Assembly (NCBI GenBank): GCA_029962745.1
Contig: CM057165.1
Span: forward strand, 25,155,882-25,219,881
Origin: Echinometra lucunter
Taxonomy: Eukaryota; Echinodermata; Echinoidea; Camarodonta; Echinometridae
Direction: 5' to 3'
DNA length: 64,000 nucleotides
Shown one piece after another: positions 35,743 to 45,669 of this stretch. Each line of letters begins with the position of its first letter. Position 1 is the stretch's first letter. The notes below the pieces were generated by a model that saw only the letters and a program-made list of their open reading frames with translations, did no database searches and was not told the DNA's origin. The position numbers and the translations under genes are program-made.

Positions 35743-36490
35743 GGATCAGCTTAAAACTTGGCACATGTATGCATATGGGAGGAACAATGATCTGATTAGA
35801 TTTTAGGGTCTCAAGGTTAAAGGTCATAGAGGTCATTATATGCATGAAAATCACTTGTTCTTGCGATAACTTAAAGGCATTGGCTAACTTTGTGAGTAGC
35901 TGATTTAAAAAATTATGAAACTAAGATGAGACATTTGTATGAGTACTTGTATTTGTACTCAAAAACCCTGAAACCAACCATAATTTGGAATGAAAAAGTG
36001 TAAGTTAGACGCAAACAACAATTTTATTATCCTTCGTCTCACAAGACAATCACTAAGAGGACCACTTTGCTTGAATTTGAAAATGCCGTTATGTGCCTCC
36101 CGCCACGTGATACGCCAATACACACAGTACGGTAAGGTGAGTCATACGCGCATGTGCACTCCTTGTGTCTATTCTATGCAACCGACCATCAAATATTTTT
36201 CAAACATTGGTTCACATTTTTGATATTTAAAAATACTTCCTGTGGATATTATACTTTGAAACTTTCAGACTGGTATTTTTACACTATAATCCTTATGTTT
36301 ATCCCATTTTCAAGTAACAAAACAAGATTTTTAAAAAATCATAACAATGTTAGTCAATGCCTTTAACTCTATGACGGTTTAACTTCAAACTTGGCTCATG
36401 TATGCATATGGAAGGGGCAATGCTCTCATTAGATTTGGGGATCACAAGGTCAAAGGTCAAGGTCAGAGATGTCATTGTATACATGAAAAT
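35743..36490. repeat. ~115-bp unit, two copies, separated by the TTAA MITE
   Basis: AAACTTGGCACATGTATGCA at 35755 and AAACTTGGCTCATGTATGCA at 36388 start matching blocks, each ending in a GGTCAAAGGTCA-type motif and TCATTATATGCATGAAAAT or its variant. The MITE sits at the junction after GCGATAAC. Confidence 0.7.
35871..36366 (+). mobile_element. TTAA MITE, 496 bp, copy 2
   Basis: The ends are TTAAAGGCATTGGCTAAC and GTTAGTCAATGCCTTTAA, flanked by TTAA on both sides. It is the inverted counterpart of 8112-8608. Confidence 0.88.
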
Positions 36491-36659
36491 AGAAAAAATC
36501 AACATGAATGTGCTATATATTTCCAATCTGGCAATGGCGGAGGCATAAATATCGATTCATCTAGTTATACATGGATAGTTGATCCACAGTCTGTCCTGTT
36601 TTTATGCTCTATGGTATGGATATGCCCAATTATTTCCTCAATTTTCTACGGACTTTGTG

Positions 36660-36721
36660 CTGTTTGTTTGCAGGTGGTTTGTGGGCACAATGTGGCCCAG
36701 AAACCACCTGCAAACAAACAG
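36660..36721. repeat. perfect 21-bp-arm hairpin, 20-nt loop
   Basis: CTGTTTGTTTGCAGGTGGTT plus T (36660-36680) is perfectly inverted at 36701-36721. The short loop again resembles a small-RNA precursor; expression is unknown. Confidence 0.88.
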
Positions 36722-37579
36722 CTATATTGTGTGCTAATTCTACTGAAGCAAACTGGTATACACGTATGCAGGTGACATGAATTGTTTTGAAAATGAGTTA
36801 TAGACAAGCACAAGCAGACAATGTCCCATAACATCTCGCACATTTTCAGTACCTGTTTTCTCTTCTGTTATATTTCTCTTACTTCACAGCGTCAGTCTAA
36901 ATGATTAATCTATTGCCTCACTCTAAACCCCATGCATGGTATTATTTTGATGAAAAATAAAGCTTTAAAAGAATAAGGGAAACAGTCGCATGTAAACAAA
37001 ATAAGAAAAAAATATTTTCAGTAGCATACACTGTGGTATGTTCAGTGTTTCAAGAGGGAACGAACGTTCAGCGGTGGGCTTTTAAATTTGAAAGTGTGGT
37101 TTCTTTGAATTATCATTAAACCCTTATCCTTATTATTATTACAAATTTAGTTACCAGAATCAGTTTCACTTCCCTCTTTGAATGGTGTAAAAAACAGTCA
37201 TGTTTAAATACACTAAACTCATTATACTTTGAGAAATAATTGAATTGCAATTATGTTCGTTCGTTATTGGACGTCATCTGCTTGGGCATGATTGGTGTAT
37301 TCTGTGACGTCATTAAAACATCATTATTTTCTGGTGCATCAGTCATATATCCCAGATGCTGGGAGGTGGATTTATTTCATTTATTCTTGTAATCACCTGA
37401 TATGTAGTAGACGTAAAACCTGTATGATTGCTATCTGTTAGCTTCCAAGTTTCTACTCATACATTACTTGCCATATTTGTGATTTTTCTTTTAATGGGTA
37501 CTTTAAAGTGCACTTGAAAGGAAACCAAACGTCAAGCATTAACTTCAGTTATTTCCAAAGGTTTATTGTATATTTGAAT
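36722..37579. other. intergenic, no gene seen
   Basis: AT-rich unique sequence. Confidence 0.5.
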
Positions 37580-37720
37580 AATATGGACTGGCCTTGATAG
37601 AGATATGACATATATATCCAAATTAGATCATATCGCCCGAGGCAGGAGCCGAGGGTGATATGAGCCTAATGAGGGCAATATATAAAAGTCATATCTCGGA
37701 AAGGCCAGTCTCTATAATTA
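37580..37720. repeat. nested palindrome (~140 bp)
   Basis: The outer arms GGACTGGCCTT...AGATATGAC and GTCATATCTCGGAAAGGCCA enclose an inner palindrome CATATCGCCCGAGGC/GCCGAGGGTGATATG with an AGGA loop. Confidence 0.75.
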
Positions 37721-38058
37721 TTATTATCTACAAGACATCTTGAGCAAATTCACGACAAAAATGAAAGTTGATTACACATGTACTTGCCATGCCTTCTGTT
37801 TTTGCCTGACTTCAGGCCCAGTGCTAGTGATTTCCACTGTGCGCAGTAATATGAAAATTTCATCGCACTTGATAGCACGTATTTTAACCAAGTATGATTG
37901 TTTGCGCATGCTTGAAATTTCTTATACACGAAAAAACGTGGTACACCGTATATCAAAAATGTGGACCTGGTTTTCTGATTGATATATACTTTTCTCTAAA
38001 TTGGGTTGATATGACTTAAAAATTGACCTGCTCAGATGTCTTGTATAGGTAATAATTG
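37714..38058. mobile_element. small element with ~25-bp TIRs
   Basis: ATTATCTACAAGACATCTTG (37724) is inverted near 38028-38058 (CTCAGATGTCTTGTATAGGT). No ORF of significance. Confidence 0.6.
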
Positions 38059-39819
38059 CTCATAGATAAGATTTCCAATCAAAGTGTATGAGAAAGGTAC
38101 ATGTATAAAGCAAGAATAATTGCACCTTCTCAACACGACATGGGCATCACCATTTTTTGAGACGTGACATACTATGCGAAGTCAATTGCTTCGTAAATAT
38201 ATTCTAGTTTATGGATGCTTCTTTCCCGAGTGTATGTAGTGAACTAATGTAGTTTTTCATTCACCTATTATTTTCTTTTGTACTATACATGTCAGAACAT
38301 AAATTGCATGAATTTATAGGGGTAAAGGTTTCGAAAAAATGAAAATTTATTTCTCAACTGCTATGTTAGTATTTCATTTGAAATTGAAATTGAAATTGAA
38401 AAGGTTTATTTGTATTGCACTTCGCAGCCAAAAGGTTGAGTTATGCACAATTTACAGGGTATACATGTGAGAAATATATTCATAATTATGTAGAATCCAT
38501 TTTAAAATGTCAAACATTGGAAAACCGATATAAAAGGCAAAACAATAATAATGGCTCAACATAAAACATACATGCATATGAACCAAAAGGAAAAGATAAA
38601 TTGGCACTATAGTTGGGGGAGTTCGAGTTGCTTATAATGCATGTCTGAAATTTTTAATGACAAGAAAAAGTGACATGAAGCAAGAGTCCAAGGAGTCCAA
38701 AGTAATTTAGCTACAGTTGTTTCCCTGTTGTATACAGTGTATTTTACTCCAAATGAATTTCTTTAACCTTTTCAGCTATGATTTTTCCTGCCTTGAAAAG
38801 TGAAGGTTTTGTTACTGAACTGAAATCTCTTAAATGTTTTGTATGCAGTTCATGTACAACTTTGCCTGAGACTACATCACATTGTAGAGAAAATGACTGT
38901 GCCCATGTCCAGGCTAAAAAGCTCATGAATATCTTCATTTATATTTCTCTCATAAATTTTTCGTTAAAGGAATATTGTACATCAGTAGGCAGGAAAACAT
39001 CTTATCTTGCAGCATACCTACACTTATTCTGTGAGTTCAGATTTCCCTTTAAATACTAGTATATCAGTAGGTTTTGCTTGATTGAATCATTCTTTATTTC
39101 ACCATACATCTAGATTGTGGTGCAATGGCTTGAGCCACTTGACTGTATACACAACTTCCTGTGATTAGTCATGTTCTTGCATATGGTAAAAAATTCCTAA
39201 AACAATTAGCTTTTTTTAGTAATCAAAGTAATTCAAATGTCTGCTTTACAAGCAAGTTGTTCTTTTGATTAAGATATTCCCTTTTTCCTTTTTTTCCCCC
39301 TCTCCTACTTTTTTTCTTCGATTTTGTAACATAATATTTCATTTTATCATGAAAGTTTAACTAGCTTGCACAAAGATATACCTTACTAATAAACCTGTAT
39401 TGCTGAACAAGATAATGAATTTTGAATTTGTTTGATTTAAAAAAAGTACAGTCTCATATTCATGTACTCTTTTGCATGAATGCATTAGAGTTTTGTTCTA
39501 AATGTTTGTGTTTAGAACTTATGTTGTCTGGTTTCCTTCAGATAATGAGGCCTAAAGAAGCAACATGAATATTTCATTTTTAATCTGTTTTGTGGTGGAT
39601 TTATAAAACGCAAATTAGATAAAAAGGGAGTGATTATAGTTGACATTTCATAAATTTAACAAACACCATATTCAGTGTTTCTTGACTGTCTTTAATGCTG
39701 TCAGTAACTACTAAATTTTACTCAGTTTTTCTGTATTTTTATTTTATGAATTTGATGTTATTCATATTTTCTAACAAACAGTAACTAGGTTCACACAGCG
39801 ATTGTTGTTTCAGGTGACA
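38059..39819. other. intergenic, no gene seen
   Basis: AT-rich. A small AAATTG repeat lies near 38380. A 93-codon + frame at 38778-39059 has no recognisable domain or splice context. Confidence 0.5.
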
Positions 39820-40093
39820 ATCCACTTCACCGAAGGCCCGCGAGGCCGAAAATAGCAAATTTTAATCTATGTTATCACATCGCTCTGACCAATTCTTGTG
39901 CCAGAAGGAAGTTTAATAAGTATTAAAGGGCAGTGAAGGTTTTTCATGGAAGGTGTGGCACATCCGGAAACGAGGACTGAACATGCTAAAGGAGACATAA
40001 TTCTTTCATATACTGATAGCGCATTATTTGTGATAAAGGCAAATACGATACGAGAAAAGTCGGCCTCGCGGGCCTTCGGTCAAGTAGGCGGAC
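39820..40093. mobile_element. MITE with CACTTCACCGAAGGCC termini, copy 2
   Basis: CCACTTCACCGAAGGCCCGC (39822) is inverted at about 40061-40092 (GCGGGCCTTCGGTCAAGTAG). It shares its terminal motif with 22904-23575. Confidence 0.85.
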
Positions 40094-41997
40094 CCCGCTA
40101 TGGACCCTTGTCATTGTTTAATGGCTATTGTTCATAAGCTCCAAAGTTTAGCTACATGTACCTCTAAGTTCCAACACCATGATGGCCCATGTGAACATAG
40201 CTAATTTGACATTCTATCAGGATGTATTCAGCTGGTTGTCTCATCATGCCAACAACCGGGTCATGAACCTTTGCGCAATTGTCAGGGAAAGGAATATCGC
40301 TGGTGCATCCCAGTTTGCACCCTGGTCACTCAAAATATGCAGTATAGTGTCTGGGTTAGGAGACTAACTGAGCTCTATGGAGTTCCTGTACTATATAGAC
40401 TAGCTGCTTCTGACACAATCAGAAACTAACAAAGTTAGGATCTACTCAAGACTTTATGGAATTTAAGTATCCAAATAGAGTCTACGTCTTCAGACTAGAT
40501 GAATCCAGGATTTTCATATTGAGGGGGCTCCAACTTTTACATGTCTGTAATTCTTCAAAATTTTATTTGAGTTACGGTTAAAAATAGAGAGGCTACCCAA
40601 GCTTTCAGTGATAACTGGTTCAGATGGGGGGGGGGGGGGGGGCTCATGCCTCTCAAAAATAATGTTTACATAAAAACTGACAACAGATTCTTTAGAGAGT
40701 TTGATGGATCATGTGCTATACAGTTCTTGTTCCTTTTCCCCTTTCATTGGTTATTGAACTCCTTTCTTACTTGAGAAGAGGAACACATAATTGGAATCAT
40801 GTTTGTGATTGAGGATGGCTTCACCCTCAAGGCAAACCATTTATCAACAAGTACATGATTGGAACAATGGCCGATGGATCAGTTTCATTTTCTTGCGTGG
40901 AAAAGAGAGGTTTTTATGACCTAAGAGCAAGTTATGAGTTGTGATCATAAAGCATAATATGCATTTTATGCAGTGACATTGGGTACTGTAATATTCCATG
41001 ATTTAGTTTCTGATGATATTTTTACCTTTTCTGTGTCATAGGTAGAAATGATGTACAGTGAGTCCTGCTGTTGTATCGGTCTCATCAGATGACTATAAGA
41101 ACTGTTCAAAACAGGAAATCATCTACTTTTTGTTTCTACAGCATCATTAGAGGTAAAGAGAATAGTTTTGTTTTTCAATTAATTTAGAGCCATATATGAA
41201 AACGGGTGCTCTGTGCTGTGCTTGTATCTACTATAAAACCAAAAATTATGCTCGGTGAAATATCAGTAAATCTTTTGAGTGGTGTAAAACCTCAGATTGG
41301 TTAGTTACATGCCATGAAATGTGAAAAAAAAACAACTGACACGAAAATGAATTCTTTGCAGTTTGCAAAAGTCACTGTTTACAGTTCACAAAATTGTAAA
41401 GAAAACAATTATCCCGGTCATTGCAGTCATGAGAAGTTTAGCTGTTTTATCTGGAAAAAAACAACTTTATGTGCCTGTTTTGGACATACAAGTAGAAAGG
41501 AAATGGTTATACTTATTGTCAAATTGCAACTTGTGACAAATATGTAATGTGCCTATGATTCATCTCCTTTTTCATATCAATTTGAACTTTTGTTTCAAAG
41601 TGCGAGGAGATAATTGCGATTGTGCTAAACATCATGTAGACATCTATGGCTACATCTTTCAAATATTTGATTAAGATATTGACATATTTCCTACAGAGTT
41701 AGGATTTCCACTGTAGGGAAAATCCCTTTCTGCTTTGTGAATGGATTTTGTCGCAGAGCTTTTGGATTTGTCAACAAAGGTATCCATGGGCTTATTTATT
41801 AGCCTTGGAAACCAATTAGATGCAGGAGGCAACATATTATTATAAGGTTGACTGCTTGTTCACTTTCAACTAATTTTCAAAATTGAACTGCTGAGAATCA
41901 AAGATATTAATCTCATACATGCATGTGTAAAAGCCTATGTTGGAACTTGTGCCAAGATAGTGTTTTTGTAATGTGTTCTTTCTACAGATCTTGACAA
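40094..41997. other. upstream flank of gene 2
   Basis: A G run (40626-40642) and AT-rich unique sequence. It ends in the acceptor TTCTTTCTACAG at 41997, so gene 2 probably has at least one unidentified noncoding 5' exon upstream. Confidence 0.5.
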
Positions 41998-42099
41998 TTG
42001 GGAGGAACTACTTTCCTGCTGAAACATTCATTATCCGCTGGTTTCTTATTGACTTCAATACTAATGTCATTTTGTTGACACTACAACCACGAAACAAAA
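41998..42099 (+). other. 5' UTR part of gene 2 coding exon
   Basis: 102 nt lie between the acceptor TCTACAG (41991-41997) and the ATG. The in-frame stop at 42076 shows that the coding region does not continue upstream. Confidence 0.6.
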
Positions 42100-45000
42100 A
42101 TGGTGCCAAGAGGTGATCCTAGGAGAACGAAACATATGAATCACCAAGACGATCACATCCGTCGCAGCGATGAAACCTTTGAGTACCAGGGAAAGCTGCC
42201 CATGGAACTTGTCGAAAGGTTTTTTCATGAGGACCTACCCCAGATCACACTCTTGCAGGGTTTCATTGCCTCTGGAAAAACTAGAACAAGCAAGGAGTTT
42301 GTACGTCTCCTGGCTAGAGACCTTCGAGAACAAGAGGGCGGGCAGAAGGAGGTGCACACATTTCTATTTGATTTAAGAAATAAGTCTGTAGAAAGTTTGC
42401 TAATGGATATTTGTAGGGAATTTAAAGACAAGTTACAAGGATGGGAAAGGCATGGTAATGTAGAAAATGTAGCTGAGCTCAGTGCTGCTTTTGGAAGGGA
42501 AAGAGATAATGGTAGGATATTCCTAATCATATTGAAGAAGGTTGATAGAGCACCTGACAGAGAACGGCCTGAGATCCTAGAGAATGTTCAAAACCTGGTG
42601 GCCAACACTGACAACGTGTACGTGGTCTTGACCAGCAGAACTGATGTGACTTTTGTAAAAGACAACACCGTCATGAAGCACCGAATGAAGTGCATGGAGC
42701 GGAACGATGCCAAGGCATTGCTGAAGGAAACATCAGGCAATCCAAAGAGCTTTGATGAATATGCAGATAAGATAATTGATCTAGTTGGTGGGTCTCCATT
42801 AGCTCTGATGATTGCAGGGCATGAGATGAATGGAAGGAACACCCAGTTGCCCTACACACCAAAGGAGTTTGTAGGAGTCATGACTGACTCTACATCTTTA
42901 TCCCTACATCTTGAAAATGCTCCTGCAGAAGATAGAATAATCAGCAGGGTTGCTGACATTGTCAAGGCCAATTTCCATGTCTTGGAGAAAATAGTTGTTG
43001 CTTTGGATTGCCCACAGCTGTTTGATACAGAGAATTTGGAAACTTCTATGGCTGCTCTCACTGGCCCTTCTTCATATGAAGGACAAATTAAACAGACCAT
43101 CCTGCATGTTGTACTGAGAAGATCATTGTATGGCTTGAATGGAGAAAGTGACTTGGGGGTTACTTTCGAATCTTCACCTCTTTTGATCGAAGTCTTGAAG
43201 GAAACATTCTGCCAGCTGGTCTCCAAAGATGGCTTTCTGAAGGAATTCAACAAGAATCTTGTGAAAACTCTAGGTGACGACACAAGTCACCTAATGAGGT
43301 CAGGAGCAAAGGAGCTTAGGCAAGCTGAAATTCATTTACTGAGGAATCAGAAAGGTCCCAAAGTTACACTTCAAGATGTACAAAAGCTTCGGATGAATGT
43401 CATAGGAAAGGCTGCTGTGTTCCTTGACACTCTGGAAGTAAATGCTATGACACCCAGAGAATTTCAGACCTGCTCCCTGCGAATTCTGAATGAATGGGAA
43501 ATGGCAGAAGCAGCAAAAGGGACAGTGCATGTTGGGATTCAGGAGACACGCTCTGATCAGAGAGTACAGCCTGTAATTTGTTGTGGAAACCTACCGAGAA
43601 TGTCACCTGAAACCAAAGAGAAAGAGTTGGAAGCATGTGTGTCTCCTACAACTTGTGCAGGTATTGTATTACCTGGTTTGAAAGACACTAACCAGGCAGG
43701 TTCTACTGCCAAGACTGCTACAACAGAAGCAGGGAAGAAGAGTATGTCTGCGGAGGTCAAAGGGGCTGTTGGAACAAACCTACAAAAGGAGGATAATGGA
43801 CACCTCAAGCATAGAGGGAGTGAAAAGAAAATTGCCAATGGGGTTGTATCTAGCAGTATGGGTAGCACAAACGTTCAGGAGCAAGCTGTCATTCCCAATT
43901 TAACATTCATGGGCAAAAATGCAGGCACAGAAGTAATCTCTAAGGCAGATGTCAATGTGAACAATGATGAAAACTTGACTTCAGTCTCCCAATCACATGT
44001 CACTTCAAATGTGTTCACAAAGGAAACTGACATTGATCTTTGCAAATCTTTTAACAAGTCGGTGTCTGTTGATTCGGGTCCGTTCGGTTCGTTGCATTCA
44101 AATGACTGCAGGGAACCAATCCAGGAAACACATGCTACTTACTCTATGTTAACAACACTTCCAGTCAGCCAGATCCTCACTATTGCTTCTAACGTAGAAA
44201 ACAGAAAAGCTGAGATGTCACCAAAAGAAGTGTCCAGCAAAGAAGCAGTGGAATCAGAATTTGACTGGGAGCATGGAGACAATGATGAAGCAGGCAAGTT
44301 AACCGAGGTAGCCAATGTAGACAAGAAACCTGATGGTGTGGTTACCCGAGCTGAAGGAAAGAACAATCATCTTGGAGACAAAACTAAGAATGGAGTAAAG
44401 AAGCCTCAGCTGCATCCTGAAGTAGAAAAAAACAATACCCCTACCACCACCACTCCTGCCATCATCACCTCCACCAGTAAAACACAAACTAGCCAACCTC
44501 CTCATCTGCAGCTGTTTCACCCCATGGATTGGAAAAACAAAACCAGGGGTAGTGGTATCCTTGGGTCTGCTCCGTCATCATCAACAACATCGTCATCCAC
44601 ATCTTCATCATTTCACTTTCCTGCTAACGCCCAAGTTCTGAGGTTGCCATCACATAACAATCCCATGGCAGATCAGAATACCTCCTTCATACATCTGGAC
44701 AGAGGATGTTTATCAAATAGAGGATATGGTGTATATGGAGACCCACATATCCACCAACAAGGCCAAATGATGATACCCCATCCTATTCAACCTCAGCCTG
44801 TCCAAGGGGGAACTCATAATCCACCTTACAGTGGAGATTCATTCCCTTACAATCAATTTGAAAGGGAGTACAATGAAGCCCATTATCAAGGATCACACTA
44901 CACCTGCTCTAATGGTGTTCTTACACACCATTTCTCAAAGAACTCTGACAAGTTCTCTCAAGCTTGTGGGCCACCTACCCATAGCAATATCTCAATGCCA

Positions 45001-45669
45001 ACTGCAAGCTTTAGGCCACGAGGACAGTCATATAGATACCCTCAAGCCTGTAGACTCCCTCTCCAAAACCAAGACTCTACACCACCACCAAGTTTTCAGA
45101 TGCAGTCTCCATCAGAAAAATTCTCTCAAGCTTGTGCTCTACCTCTCCAGAGCAATGGATCTTCTCCATCTCCCAGGTTTCGCCCTTGGGGACCCTCATA
45201 CAGGCACCCTCATACTCATAGGCACCCTCACCAAAGCCATGTTTCCAACCCACCTGCAAGACTTCAGGCACAGGCTACCCCAAACAGATTTCCTCAAGCT
45301 TGTGGACCACCTTTGCAGACCTGTGATTCAACTCCATCCCCTAGCTTTTGCCCTCAGGGACCCTCATGTAGGTTTCCCCAGGCTTATGGGCCTTCTCATC
45401 AAAACTATGTCTCTACTCCACAACCAGGCTGTGAGATGCATTCATTCTCTGGCACATATTCTCAATGTCATGGGCCTCCTCTCCAGAGCAACGGATCATC
45501 TCCATCTTCAAGCTTTCATCCACAGGGACCACCATCATGGAATGTCCTAAGTCCCCCACAATCCTTGAGGACAAATGGTTTCTATGTACCTCCGGGCAGC
45601 AGGAATGGTCCACCAAGTCATTTCAACCAAAGGAATTATGGTCACCATCAGTACCAACAGAACAGATAA
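42100..45669 (+). CDS. NB-ARC protein with repetitive Pro/Ser/Gln/His-rich C-terminal tail
   Basis: 1189 residues in one uninterrupted exon. The ATG is in AAAATGG context, with an in-frame TGA at 42076-42078. Residues 45-240 form an NB-ARC module: P-loop QGFIASGKT (53-61, intact), kinase 2 IFLIILKKVD (140-149) with Lys146-Lys147 where Asp-Asp is usual, sensor VVLTSR (175-180) and GSPLAL (231-236). Residues 275-465 are helical and ARC2/winged-helix-like. Residues 480-850 are low-complexity and rich in Ser, Thr, Lys and Asn. Residues 951-1146 are seven ~28-residue repeats. I see no TPR, LRR, death or TIR domain. The segment PEILENVQNLV...NVYVVLTSRTD aligns with gene 1 (PKILSVVESLV...NVTVLMTSGKD), so the two are paralogues. 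The function is probably a signalling scaffold, by inference. Signal peptide and membrane segments are absent. Confidence 0.93.
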   Translation: MVPRGDPRRTKHMNHQDDHIRRSDETFEYQGKLPMELVERFFHEDLPQITLLQGFIASGKTRTSKEFVRLLARDLREQEGGQKEVHTFLFDLRNKSVESLLMDICREFKDKLQGWERHGNVENVAELSAAFGRERDNGRIFLIILKKVDRAPDRERPEILENVQNLVANTDNVYVVLTSRTDVTFVKDNTVMKHRMKCMERNDAKALLKETSGNPKSFDEYADKIIDLVGGSPLALMIAGHEMNGRNTQLPYTPKEFVGVMTDSTSLSLHLENAPAEDRIISRVADIVKANFHVLEKIVVALDCPQLFDTENLETSMAALTGPSSYEGQIKQTILHVVLRRSLYGLNGESDLGVTFESSPLLIEVLKETFCQLVSKDGFLKEFNKNLVKTLGDDTSHLMRSGAKELRQAEIHLLRNQKGPKVTLQDVQKLRMNVIGKAAVFLDTLEVNAMTPREFQTCSLRILNEWEMAEAAKGTVHVGIQETRSDQRVQPVICCGNLPRMSPETKEKELEACVSPTTCAGIVLPGLKDTNQAGSTAKTATTEAGKKSMSAEVKGAVGTNLQKEDNGHLKHRGSEKKIANGVVSSSMGSTNVQEQAVIPNLTFMGKNAGTEVISKADVNVNNDENLTSVSQSHVTSNVFTKETDIDLCKSFNKSVSVDSGPFGSLHSNDCREPIQETHATYSMLTTLPVSQILTIASNVENRKAEMSPKEVSSKEAVESEFDWEHGDNDEAGKLTEVANVDKKPDGVVTRAEGKNNHLGDKTKNGVKKPQLHPEVEKNNTPTTTTPAIITSTSKTQTSQPPHLQLFHPMDWKNKTRGSGILGSAPSSSTTSSSTSSSFHFPANAQVLRLPSHNNPMADQNTSFIHLDRGCLSNRGYGVYGDPHIHQQGQMMIPHPIQPQPVQGGTHNPPYSGDSFPYNQFEREYNEAHYQGSHYTCSNGVLTHHFSKNSDKFSQACGPPTHSNISMPTASFRPRGQSYRYPQACRLPLQNQDSTPPPSFQMQSPSEKFSQACALPLQSNGSSPSPRFRPWGPSYRHPHTHRHPHQSHVSNPPARLQAQATPNRFPQACGPPLQTCDSTPSPSFCPQGPSCRFPQAYGPSHQNYVSTPQPGCEMHSFSGTYSQCHGPPLQSNGSSPSSSFHPQGPPSWNVLSPPQSLRTNGFYVPPGSRNGPPSHFNQRNYGHHQYQQNR
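44950..45537 (+). repeat. seven ~84-bp in-frame repeats of two alternating types
   Basis: The units start FSQACGPP / YPQACRLP / FSQACALP / HPHTHRHP / FPQACGPP / FPQAYGPS / YSQCHGPP. Type A units end in F-x-P-x-G-P-S-like sequence (FRPRGQS, FRPWGPS, FCPQGPS, FHPQGPP). The intervening type B units end differently (FQMQSPS, LQAQATP, CEMHSFS). The order is A-B-A-B-A-B-A, a ~56-residue dimer period. No codon phase is broken. Confidence 0.85.

Noticed and set aside
44831..45550. 239-codon frame in +1 relative to gene 2
   Set aside because: It overlaps the repeat tail, starts at GTG, and its openness follows from the low stop-codon content of the repeats.
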